Shown: piece by piece, positions 33,694 through 45,600 of the stretch
Numbering within the stretch: position 1 is the first letter of the stretch
Layout of the letters: the number at the start of each line of letters is the position of its first letter
Source of the DNA: Neospora caninum Liverpool
Taxonomy: Eukaryota; Apicomplexa; Conoidasida; Eucoccidiorida; Sarcocystidae
Direction of reading: 5' to 3'
DNA length: 64,000 nucleotides
NCBI RefSeq assembly: GCF_000208865.1
Contig: NC_018397.1
Span: forward strand, 1,178,001 to 1,242,000
The notes under the pieces: generated by a model
The model's database searches: none
Told to the model about the DNA's origin: nothing
What the model saw: the letters and a program-made list of their open reading frames with translations, nothing else
Position numbers and translations under genes: made by a program

Positions 33694-36600
33694 GGCACCC
33701 GAGTATCTATTTTGGGTTTAGATTCCTTCGGTTCGAAATCGGTGAGCTTACCGACTTTTTCTGTCCTCAGGGATCGACTGCATTCGACGCAGATTTGGTG
33801 GGCACAAGGAAGGACAGCCTTGCATGCGGTTTCCTCCAGTTCCACGAAGCACACTGGACACAGAGTCGAGGATGTCTTCTGCGCTCCTCTCTCCTTTGTC
33901 TCGCATGGCTCGTCGGATACGCGTTCTCCCTCTCCCGCACGTGCCAGAGAGTGCGTGCTCTCGCCGTCCTCTGCCCGCCACTTTTTCCTCGCTTGCTCGT
34001 CCTCTCTTTCCTTCGGGTGTTCGTCCGGTCCTGGCCTCGCCGGCCTCGTCTCCGTTCTCGTGCTGGCCGCGACCTCTGTCGTCTGCAGTTCCAGCTGCAG
34101 ACCGTCTTTTTCGTCGCTCCTGAGGGCTGCTTTTTCGCCGATCTCTGCCTCTCTCTGTCTCTCCGTCTCTCGCGTTTCAGACCAAGGCCTCGCCCATGAC
34201 TCGCTCCGCTCTTCTGGCCGCTCCAGCGCGCCTTCGTCCCCACCTGCGTTCTTTCGACCGTGCACTCCATTTCCTTCCTCGTTTCCCTCCGAGCCCGCCG
34301 CTTGCAGTCCCTTTCTCGACTCCTCTTTTTCCTCTCCTTCTCCCAGAGAGTCTGCAGGTGCTTTCGCGTCTGCTGAGGTGCGCCCGTGGAGCGTCTCCCT
34401 TTTCTTCTCCTCCTCTTCACGAAGGTTTTTGAGGTACCGGTGCTGGCGGTGCGCTTTCTCGAGGTCTCCCGCAGTGATTCCGAGTTCGAGCAACAGCGAG
34501 TGTCTCATGGAGGCGACGTCGGCGCCTGCCACGGCGAAAGCGTCCACGAGCGAAGGCGGCGGCGGAAACGGCGAATTCGCAAGAGACGCGAGCGCAGATC
34601 CCGAGGCGGTCCAAGAACTCGGCCGCTTCCGCCCTGCGCCAAGAGCGAGGCGACGATAGGCCAGCTCAGCGAGTTCCTCGTCTCGGCTCTTCAGCCGAAA
34701 ACGCGAGATACTGATTTGGAGCTCGTCGAGGGCCGAGAGAACCTGCCGACTCGCGAAAAAGTACGCATCTGCAGCGACAGACTCCTGGGGAAAAACGAGA
34801 CCACGCAGAATCCAGCGCAGTGAACTGCGGATCTGAGGACCCGGCGTTTGAAAAGAGAAAAACGGCAGTTCCGAGGGGCAAGACAGACACAGACACGACT
34901 TCAGACGAAGGACGGACAGAACGAGGAAAGGAGGAAACAGGGGGAGAAGACGGTCGAGACAAACGCGAGAGAAGAGGGTCGAAACAAACGCGAGAGAAGA
35001 CGGTCGAGACAAACGCGAGAGAAGACGGTCGAGACAAACGCGAGAGAAGAGGGTCGAGACCAACGCGAGAGAAGACGGTCGAGACCAACGCGAGAGAAGA
35101 CGGTCGAGACCAACGCGAGAGAAGACGGTCGAGACCAACGCGAGAGAAGACGGTCGAGACAAACGCGAGAGAAGACGGTCGAGACAAGCGCGAGAGAAGA
35201 CGGTCGAGACAAACGCGAGAGAAGACGGTCGAGACAAACGCGAGAGAAGACGGTCGAGACCAACGCGAGAGAAGACGGTCGAGACCAACGCGAGAGAAGA
35301 CGGTCGAGACAAACGCGAGAGAAGACGGTCGAGACCAACGCGAGAGAAGACGGTCGAGACAAACGCGAGAGAAGACGGTCGAGACAAACGCGAGAGAAGA
35401 CGGTCGAGACAAACGCGAGAGAAGACGGTCGAGACAAACGCGAGAGAAGACGGTCGAGACAAGCGCGAGAGAAGAGGGTCGAAACAAACGCGAGAGAAGA
35501 CGGTCGAGACAAACGCGAGAGAAGACGGTCGAGACCAACGCGAGAGAAGACGGTCGAGACAAACGCGAGAGAAGACGGTCGAGACAAACGCGAGAGAAGA
35601 CGGTCGAGACAAACGCGAGAGAAGACGGTCGAGACAAACGCGAGAGAAGACGGTCGAGACAAACGCGAGAGAAGACGGTCGAGACAAACGCGAGAGAAGA
35701 CGGTCGAGACAAACGCGAGAGAAGACGGTCGAGACAAACGCGAGAGAAGATTGCGAAGACTCTCGGTTTCGCGAGGTGGGAGACCCCCTCGGTCAAAAAA
35801 CGCGAGAAACGCGACTTTTGCCACCTTGTTTGTGGCGCCGGAGCAGACGGGCACGCTTTTTCCTTAGCGTGGGCATCTCGTGTGTCCTGCTGCGGGCTCA
35901 AATTCTCACCTTCTTGACTGCTTCCAGCTCCTTCACGTGCTCGTCGGCTGCGAGGAGGAGCCGCCGATGCGAAGCGACACTCTCGGAGAGGAATCGTCGC
36001 AGCACGGCTCGGACGACGCGCACAACTTTCAAGAGTTCGCTTTCGCCAAAGTGGTGAAAACCGCCCTGGAGAGAGAAACCGGAGAGAAGACCAACACGAC
36101 GCGCGGCCACGAACGCGAAAGATGACCAAAGACATTTCCCTGCTTCCCTTCCGCAGGAAAATACGGCGGCTTCAAGAAAAGGGGGGAGAAGGAGCGAGGG
36201 AGGGGGAGAAGGAGAGAAGAAGAAAAGAGAGAAGAAAGGAAGAAAGCAGAGAAAAGAGGCACGAGAGGAGAGCACTCGATCGAGAGAGTAAGTCTGAGAA
36301 GGCTCAGGAAATCAACACGGGAGAAAAGAGGGCAAAGAGATAGAGAGAGAAGATGACGCTTGGTTTTGTGGACTTTGCCGTGAGTCCAAGCTTCTGCTGT
36401 GGCGAGTTCTTGAAGCGTCCCGCCTCCCGAGCAGACGTGGAAGACGAAAGAAAATCGACAAAGTGAGAGCGAAACCAAACAAGGAGACGCCACGCAGAGG
36501 CCGAAAAGCCAAGAGATACACCGGAGACGAACAGAGACCATTTCAGAATTTCCACTGTCTTCTTCCTTGCGTGAGTCTCCGCGGTTATCGGCGTGTCCGG

Positions 36601-39600
36601 TGTCTCTGGTCTGTTCGGCAGCTCACCTCGTCTAGGCCTTTTTCGTCTCCGATGCCACCAACGTCCTTCTCCACTCGGCTGTAGAGGAAGAACTGCAAAC
36701 TGAAAACACACGAGAGTCCTCCTGTGACCGTCCTAGTCTGTGCGTCTCTGCGAGACGTCCCAGCCCCTCTCACGGTTTCCTTCCGCCTATCTGTTCGTGG
36801 AGATGCCTCTAGGCACCTTCTTCCTCGCGTTCTTCCCCTGTGTTTTTCGTTTCACTTCTTCTCGACTCTCTTCATCCCCTAACCCCCGCTTCCTTTCTCG
36901 CTTGTTTCCCCACCCTGGCGTCTTGCCGATTTTCCACCTGTTTGCTCCACTCTCTCTTTCCTTCGCCCTGGCCTCGGCCTCGAGTGTCTCCTGAGTTTCT
37001 TGACGGCTTCCGTTTCCCTCCGTGTCCATTTTCTCTCGGAGCGTTGCCTCTTTTTCGCTCTCTTGCTTTCTTCGCTTCGCGAAAACGAGGCTTACGCCGC
37101 AATCTTCGGCATCAACTGACAATGACGACACCGGCCCCGACCGGCTTGACGCGTGTTCTCGCCGCTGTCCTTCTTCCCTCTCTTCTTCGTCGCCCCCCAC
37201 GATGCTGCCGAGACGCCGTTCTCGAACCCGCTCTCTCCTCTTCCTCCTATCGCTTTTGTCTTTTCCGTCCCCTCTGCTCTTCCTTCCTCTTTCCTCTCGT
37301 TGTTGTCTGTTCCCCCGCGCGCCGAGAAAGGAACCATGAGTGAGTCTTGGCCGACGCGCGACGCACGCCCAGGCGCAACAACGGAGCGCGACAGATCGTT
37401 GCAGTTCGTGCAGGAGGAGAAAGCGGCGAGCAAATCGGCGGAAGGCTGCGCACCTTGATCCACGCTGGCGACAGCCTGGAAAGAACAGCGCCCGCAGCGA
37501 TGCCACGCACAGCGCGCGAGGGCAGTGCACGGGAAAAACGGAGAGCGGAAAAAGAAAAAAGGGACCAAACTCGGGAAAAGATGACACCAAGACACGTATC
37601 CGAAAAACACCCACCCTCGAGACACAGTCTCATGGGGGTGAAAGCAAGACACCAAGAGAGCGGAGAAAGCAGACTGGAAAAGCGACACCAAAAGAGAGCG
37701 GAGAAAGCAGACTGGAAAAGCGCGTTAAGACAAGAAACCAAAAAGACGAGCGAGAAGCGAGACGGACACTCACGGACCTTCGTCTCGCCCATGACGTTTC
37801 TGCTCTCGTCTTTCTTCGTATCTTTCTTCTTCTCTTTCGTTTTCTTCTCTTTTCTCTTCTGGTTCCCCTTCTTGCTCTTCCTTTTCCCCTTCGTCCTTCC
37901 GAAACGCGCGAGGTTCTTTCCGGGGCACGTGTCGCAGCGCATGCGAACTCGTGACACACACCGCTCGTCACGAAGATAACGATTTGAGAGCGGTACCGAT
38001 GAGCAAAAAAACCTTGTTTTACCTGAAGGAGGTCTTCTCTGGCGGCGTACAGCTGCCGCAGTTGAAACTGAAGAGCAGCGACGAGACCTGCAGCTGTCGA
38101 AAAGGGAGGAAAGCGAAGCGCACCTGCAGATCGGCTGAATCCGCCGCCTCGAAAATCTCCCAAGGCGTCTCCCACTCTGAAAGAAACCACAAATGCGATA
38201 TATAAAAAAGTACAGCCAGTGTGGTATTTATATATATATATATATATATATGGATGGGAACCTCCGCGTGCACCTCACAGACAGTACTTTTCCAGTGCAG
38301 ACTCGGGGTCTTTATCTCCCCACACGGCTACATACCGTCGTACGTCCATCTATGTTAACGACTTCCACAAGAAAATGCGTCCATCTAAATATGTGCATAT
38401 ATATATATATATATATATGTCTATGTATATATAGATATATATAGTTGTGTAAATGGTTGTGAAAGTGGGGGTACAAAAGTAGAGGGAGTGCCGCCGCTAG
38501 GTTCCTGTTTAGTAGGTACACTTTGAGGCGTTGAATACCCCACAGGACTGACGCTGTCTCCTTTCCCCGGCGCAACGCGTGCGAGTGGAAGGAGATACAG
38601 AGAGGTAGAGGCCGGAGGAGACCGGGACATTTCTACGCGAGACTTCCACGTGGGCAAATCGTGAACACTGGATTTGGAGAATGCGAGATATGAAGCTGAC
38701 GCGTTTACCGCGGCCACAGGAGTGAATTCCCTCTGCGAGAAGAGCCCTGGAAATCGAATGCGAACGTGGAAAAGGCGACGCCAGTTTTCCTTCCTTACCT
38801 GTTTACAAGCTCTTTTCCGAGGTCTTCTCCAAGGCTCATGCATACGACATACCACTGTGTAACAGCGCTTTCTCTCCACGTTGGTGCGCACGCTTTCGCC
38901 GGCGTCTTCGCGTCTTCTGCCTCGTCTGCCTCCTGCCTGTTCATCTCCTCGCCCTCGTCGCCTTCTTCGCCCGCCTCTTTCCCTGCGAGGAATTGAAGCC
39001 GCCGCTGCTGGTGAGCCGCGACTACCCGTTTTCTCCTCAAGAAAGTGTCGCGAGCTTTGTCGAGCTCCGTAGTGAACTTTCGGGTGTATCTACAGCGGAG
39101 CGTCTCGTAGAGGGACCGCGAACGCGTCAGTTCGTCTTCCACCGCAGACGCGTACTGGAGGCGCTCAGCGACGAGCGAGGGGGGCGCAACTTCCCGCGTT
39201 TTCTGGCCGTCTTCGTCGTTCAGCGAAAAGGAAGCGGAAGAATGTGCGCTCGCGAGTGACGCCGCAGCGGAGGAAGGGCAGGAAGAAACGGCCGAGGGCC
39301 GCCTCGGTCTTGCAGAAAAAAAACTCGGCGAAGCCTCTGTGGGCGGTCCCCCACAAGGCGACGAAGAGTAGGCAGCCTCGCCTGGAGACCCACACTCTTT
39401 GGCAGCGTCCCCAGAGACCGAAGCAGGCTCGGCAGAAGCAGCCGGACGTTCGCTAAGAGAAGACCGAACGAGACGGAGATGGTGCTCGAGGAGGTCTGCT
39501 AAATTGAACGCCGCGTGAATCTGCTGCAAACTGTCGACGTGGTAGTGCCCGGCGACTTGCCTGCTCAGGCGCTCAACGCCCCACACGCCAAATCCTTCTT

Positions 39601-42600
39601 CTTCCTCTGCGAGGAGGTCGGGGAACAAACGCCGGAAGGAGGCCTCAGAAACGCCTTCCCAAGGCGATGAGGCGGAACATGCACCGTTAGAAGAAGGAAA
39701 CGAGAGAGACGAAGATGAAGAAGAGAAGGAAGAGGAAGAAGATAAGGAAGAAGAGAAGGAAGAAGAGGAGGGAGAGGAAGAAGAGAAGGAAGAAGAGAAG
39801 GAAGAAAAGGAAGAAGAAGAGGAGGAAGAGGAAGAAGATAAGGAAGAAGAAGAGGAGGGAGAGGAAGAAGATAAGGAAGAAGAGAAGGAAGAGGAAGAAG
39901 AGAAGGAAGAAGAGAAGGAAGAAGAGGAGGGAGAGGAAGAAGAGAAGGAAGAGGAAGAAGATAAGGAAGAAGAGAAGGAAGAAGAGGAGGGAGAGGAAGA
40001 AGAGAAGGAAGAAGAGAAGGAAGAAAAGGAAGAAGAAGAGGAGGAAGAGGAAGAAGATAAGGAAGAAGAAGAGGAGGGAGAGGAAGAAGATAAGGAAGAA
40101 GAGAAGGAAGAGGAAGAAGAGAAGGAAGAAGAGAAGGAAGAAGAGGAGGGAGAGGAAGAAGAGAAGGAAGAGGAAGAAGATAAGGAAGAAGAGAAGGAAG
40201 AAGGGGAGGGAGAGGCAGAAGAGAAGGAAGAAGAGGAAGAAGAGGAAGAAGAGAAGGAAGAAGAGAAGGAAGAAGGGGAGGGAGAGGCTGAAGAAAAGGA
40301 AGAAGAGGAAGAAGAAGAGGAAGAAGAAGAGGAAGAAGAAGAGGATGAAGAGGAAGAAGAAGAGAAGGAAGAAAAGGAAGAAGTAGAGAAGGAAGAGGAT
40401 GGAGAAGACGAAGGAGAGGAAGAAGAGGAAGAAGAGAAGGAAGAAGATGAAGAAGAGGAAGAATGAGGAAGAAGAAGAGGAAGAAGAAGAGGAGGGAGAG
40501 GCAGAAGAGAAGGAAGATGAGAAGGTAGAAGAGGAAGAAGAGGAAGAAGAGGAAGAAGAAGAGGAAGAAGAAGAGTAGGGAGAGGCAGAAGAGAAGGAAG
40601 AAGAGAAGGAAGTAAAGGAAGAAGAAGAGAAGGAAGAGGAAGAAGATAAGGAAGAAGAGGAAGAAGAGGAAGAAGAGGAAGAAGAAGAGGAAGAAGAAGA
40701 GGAGGGAGAGGCAGAAGAGAAGGAAGAAGAGAAGGAAGAAAAGGAAGAAGAAGAGAAGGAAGAGGAAGAAGATAAGGAAGAAGAGAAGGAAGAAAAGGAA
40801 GAAGAAGAGGAGGGAGAGGAAGAAGATAAGGGAGAAGAGAAGGAAGAAAAGGAAGAAGAAGAGGAGGGAGAGGAAGAAGATAAGGGAGAAGAGAAGGAAG
40901 AAAAGGAAGAAGAAGAGGAGGGAGAGGAAGGAGAAGACGAAGGAGAGGAAGAAGAGGAAGAAGAGAAGGAAGAAGAGGAAGAAGAGGAAGAAGAGGAAGA
41001 AGAAGAGGAAGAAGAAGAGGAGGGAGAGGAAGAAGAAGAGGAGGGAGAGGAAGAAGAAGACGAAGGAGAGGAAGAAGAGGAAGAAGAGAAGGAAGAAGGG
41101 GAGGGAGAGGCAGAAGAGAAGGAAGAAGAGAAGGAAGAAGAGGCAGAAGAGAAGGAAGAAGAGAAGGAAGAAGGGGAGGGAGAGGCAGAAGAAAAGGAAG
41201 AAGAGGAAGAAGAAAAGGAAGAAGAAGAGGAGGAAGAAGACGAAGGAGAGGAAGACGAGGAGGAAGTACAAGACGGAGAAGAGGAAGGGCTGGGCGACCT
41301 CGAAGGAGAGGTTTGACTCGGCGTCAAGCCTTGGGTGGAGAGAGGGGGAGGCGAAGCTGTGCGTGCGAGGGTCAAAACGTGCCTGCGCATCGGGCCGTCA
41401 GAAAACAATGGTTGGGGCACGCCCAGCTCATAAGCCATCAGAAAACGGAGAAAGCTCGAGGCTAGGGAGCGACGGCAGCGTCGAACCAGATATAGCCGGG
41501 GAAGCAAAGACAGCAGACGCCGACGGCAAAGGCCAGAAAAAGAAGAAACGGAAAAGCAAATGGAGAGAGGCCGAAGAAAGAGCACCGCGTCCACTGGTCA
41601 CGCGTACGGAATCGCGGAACACAGAGAAAGAAGAGGCACACACCCAACAGACGAAGAGGGTACAGGAAATCGAGGGAGAGAGAGAAAACGAAAGAAGAAG
41701 AAAGCGAAAGAAGAAAAAAACGAAAGACAAAGAAAGCGGAAGAAAAAGAAAGTGACAGAGAAAGAGAAAGGAGCGGCATGTGTGAGAAGTGGCAACAGAC
41801 GGAGAGAGAACACGAAGCAGGAGCTAACGATGGAAGAAAAAGGAGGCGCCGACAGCGACAGAAACGCGAGGAGACGGGAGACAGAATGCAAAGTTAAAGG
41901 ACACAAAAGAGAGAACGAGAAGAAAGTACCTGTAATGATGAAGCGCTTCCTGCGGTCGCCCTCGAATCACCGCCAGCCCCGCCAGGCCATTCGTCGCTGC
42001 GCAATGTCTCCGCAGATGCTCTTCCGCTTGAATCTGAAACGCGAAACCAAAAGAAAGAGACGACAAAGAGGCTCGCGCCCTCTTTCTTCTGTTTCTCGCT
42101 TTCCCCATGTAGATCCACGTCTCGGAAAGCGAACACGGCACAACACTTTTCCGTTTCTCGATATTCGAAAAAAAACACGCGCTGCGCTTCACCCTCTTGC
42201 CGCGTGTGGGTGTCCGCAGGCAGATGAATCTAGATTTCACAAATGGGTACAACTGTCATTGGCTGTATCGATGGGCGATACCTGTGTGTCGAAACCTCCC
42301 TTCCCCACACCTGTCTCCGTCTGCACAAAGCTGTTGCTGGGTAGAGGAGAAAAAGTCGATAGAAACGCCCCAAACTGCACGTATGTCTGCCTGCACGGGC
42401 ACATCGGGATGGACCCTAAGCTACGGCGTCTCGTTTACTGGACACGCGCGTGTGTGCTGCGCTGCTGCGAGGACCGAGTTCCTTCTTTCTCTTGCCTTGG
42501 CTTCATGGATGAGCTTGGCCAGAACCTCGTCCATCAGCATGAACTCAGTGGCGACTTCTCCTTCTGCGACGTCGCTGAACAGACTCGCACGGTCGCTGCC

Positions 42601-45600
42601 GTCGAGGCCTTGCGGCCTTCTTTGCCGACTGTTCTCTGCGGGGTGCACAGATCTGCTCGGTCCTCGACTTCTCCCGGAGACGCGCGGTCTGCTGCGGCGC
42701 CTCGCCGGCCGGGAAGGCCCCGTGGATTCTCCCGCAGGCTCCGAGCGTCCGCGTCGCTTCTTGAGGCCGAGCTGGCCGAGCTGCGGATGCTGACACGCGT
42801 GACGCAGCGTGAGGAGAAGCCCATCCAGCTGCGCACTCACGGGGACGGTCCGCCGGCCAGGTTCCTCTTCGCGCGCCTCCCCGCGTTGCGCGGCACCTTC
42901 TTCGGCTTCCCGAGAAGTCGCCGAAGGCGACCAGAAGGAGAGCAAGGAGGAGCTCTTTTGCCGCACCGCCTGCTGCTGATGCTGGTAAAAGAAACGCTCG
43001 ACTGGACCGAAGTCAACGAAGACGTCGTGGACAATCGGAGCCGGAACTCCCAACTCCCCCATCACGTCTAGCACACAACACACAAAAAATCGCGGTGTAT
43101 ATATACACACCTTTCACGCTTGCGGCAAAAGCACGCTGCACATACACCTATATGCGCGCGTGCAGAATAGGTGCGTGCGTGTGGTGAATCGATCCTGAGT
43201 GTGTGCAAACGCACATGGACGCTTTTCGGGAGAGAGACGTGGTCTTGCAGGATAGGGGACACGCGCGAGAGCGCAGAGAGATGCTCCTTCGGAAAGCTCA
43301 CCTTTCATGTTTGTTCGCCAAAAGAGAGGAAAAAGAAGATCCACGAGACTGTACAGGAGCGAGGAAGAGCGCCCCCACGCCCTCTCCTCAGGCAGCCACG
43401 TCGGCCCGGCCTCGCGCGACCAGCTGCTCTTCTGCCGCCGCGTCGCCCAACAAAGAGCTTCGCAAGAGGAACAGTTCCGCGGGCAAGCGAGAGAAGAAGA
43501 GGGAGAAGAGGGAGAAGAGAGAGACGTGTGGGAACAGGACACCGCGTTTGACTGGTTCAGGATCAGCGAGCACGGAAGACCCACGGCGAGAGGTTGGAAG
43601 ATTTGCCTGGAGAGACCACAAACGAGGCGCCAGTGGCAAGCTCTGGGTTGCATGCGCTGCTTGGCTGTTTGCCTGGCCCCCGTTTTCTTCCGACAGAGTC
43701 AGTGCAGAGGGAACTCAAGACACCTTTTCTGCTCCCTCTCGCGAATTTGCCCCGCGTCTCTGCCTCCCACGTGGGCTGCCTCTGTCTCTAGGGCGCTCCA
43801 AGTTTCGCCGCTTTCCTCTCGACTTCTCTCCCGCTTCCTCCAAAGAACACTCCAACGCAGTCCCTTCTCTCATCCCTCCAGAGACGTCCTCTCTCTCGTC
43901 TTTTGTGTGCGCTTTCCTTCTCTCTCTCCTCTCTATATCTGCTCTCCCATCTCGCCCTTCTCTTCCTTCGCTCCTTTTTCCTCTTTCCTGCTTTCTTCTC
44001 TGTCTATTTTTTTCTCTGTGCCGTCTTTCCTCTCTCCGCGCTCTCTCTCCCTTCTCTGTTGCTGTCCTTCTCCCCTTCACTTTCCGCCCGTCGGGCCGTT
44101 GATGCCTACTGAAGCATTCCGGCGTCGCGCAGCCACCAGGCGGAGGCCTGGAGCTGCAAAGTGGCGAGTAGACCGGCGAGTTCCTTGGGAAAGTGCGAGT
44201 TTCGCGCCGCGCTCCTCCCAGGGGCTCTCCTCTTTCCACCCGCCGAGACCACGCGGGACTCGGGCCCCAAGAAGCTCTCGCAGAAACCGCCGCTGCTGCA
44301 TGCACTCGACGCGTGCAGCAGCGGCGTGCCCGACACACACCAGCGAAACGTCGCGCTCAGCGCCCGGGCCATCTGCGCCGCGACCGTATAGCCTGCAGGC
44401 CACGGCCAAAAAGACAGAAATCCAACACAAAGGGAATGCCCCCGACCTGCGAGACACACGTCTATACACACTCGTCTATACGTGTGCGTGTACCTGGACT
44501 CCTCACCGAACACAAACAATCCACACACAACAGGGTCCCGATTTACATGGACGGAACTCAACGTGCAACAAGTGGATGTGGTCGGATAGACAGATATAAA
44601 CATACGTATATATATATACAAACATATAAATATATATAGGAACATATATATGAATACTTGTATGCATAAATAAATATACATATATATGCGTATTTGTGAA
44701 TAGGCTTACGAGAGACGTCGCCGTATAAGAGTCTCAAGATTCCTTCGTTACATGTTTATGTGCATGTGGATGTCCTTACCTCCAACCATTTGAGCTTCGT
44801 CGATCAGGAGTCTCCACCAATGGACTCGGAGTAGAGGCGAAGCGAGAAGGCGGTACTTTTTCTTTCTGCGTAGACCGAGAGAAGAGCGAACTGCATGCGC
44901 GGAAAGAGATCGCGTTGCCCGGGAGCCTTCCGTCGACAGGACAGCGCCCCGTTCTTCCGCAGCCTGCGCTCCTCGGCGCATCCCTCGTGTGTCTCTGGAA
45001 TCGTCTTCGCAGGGAGACGAGAGCGAGGCAGAGAAGGAAGAGACAGCAGAAGCGTGGAGCGAAGAGGCAGGAAAGGAAAGGGGAGAAAAACGGAAAGAGG
45101 AGGAGCCTCCATACTGGCGACTCCGGCATGGGCGAGGAGAGAACCAGAGCTCTTCTCTCAGGGTGTCGTAGGAAACAAGAAGAATGTCCACGTCCTCCAT
45201 TTGCTCCGGGCGAATCAGAATCATTTCGTCCTCGTCAGCCAACAACCAATTCGCAGGCACTGCGCCCGACCCGTTACTAAATACCGGTGAAGCAGAAGAC
45301 GAGGAAGGAGACAGAGAGACGAAGTCGCCAAGACCTCTCTCACGCGCCATGTGGGACGCAAAGTGCCTTCGGGCCGAGTCCAGAAGCTGCACCAGAGAAG
45401 AAGACAGTCGACGCCAAGAAAGAAATTTCGGCTAGACTGCTGCGGAAAGAGATCTCGAAACACGTCTACGAAACACATACACGTGTTTGGAAAGATGAAA
45501 TTTGTTTGTAAAGGTGTTGTTTGGTAGTCCTGTCACCTGTCCACAGGAATCATCACCTGCCAAACACATAGCAGGCATCCACAAAATGTGCCATGCATAC

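Noticed and set aside
34820..35917. ORFs of 300-490 codons on both strands in the 25-bp repeat
   Set aside because: They are produced by a stop-free repeat with a period not divisible by 3 and lie in an intron whose flanking exons join in phase 0.
39565..41271. Poly-Leu/Phe and poly-Lys/Arg ORFs across the purine array
   Set aside because: These are alternative frames of the poly-Ser coding array. Only the Ser frame connects to conserved helicase sequence on both sides.
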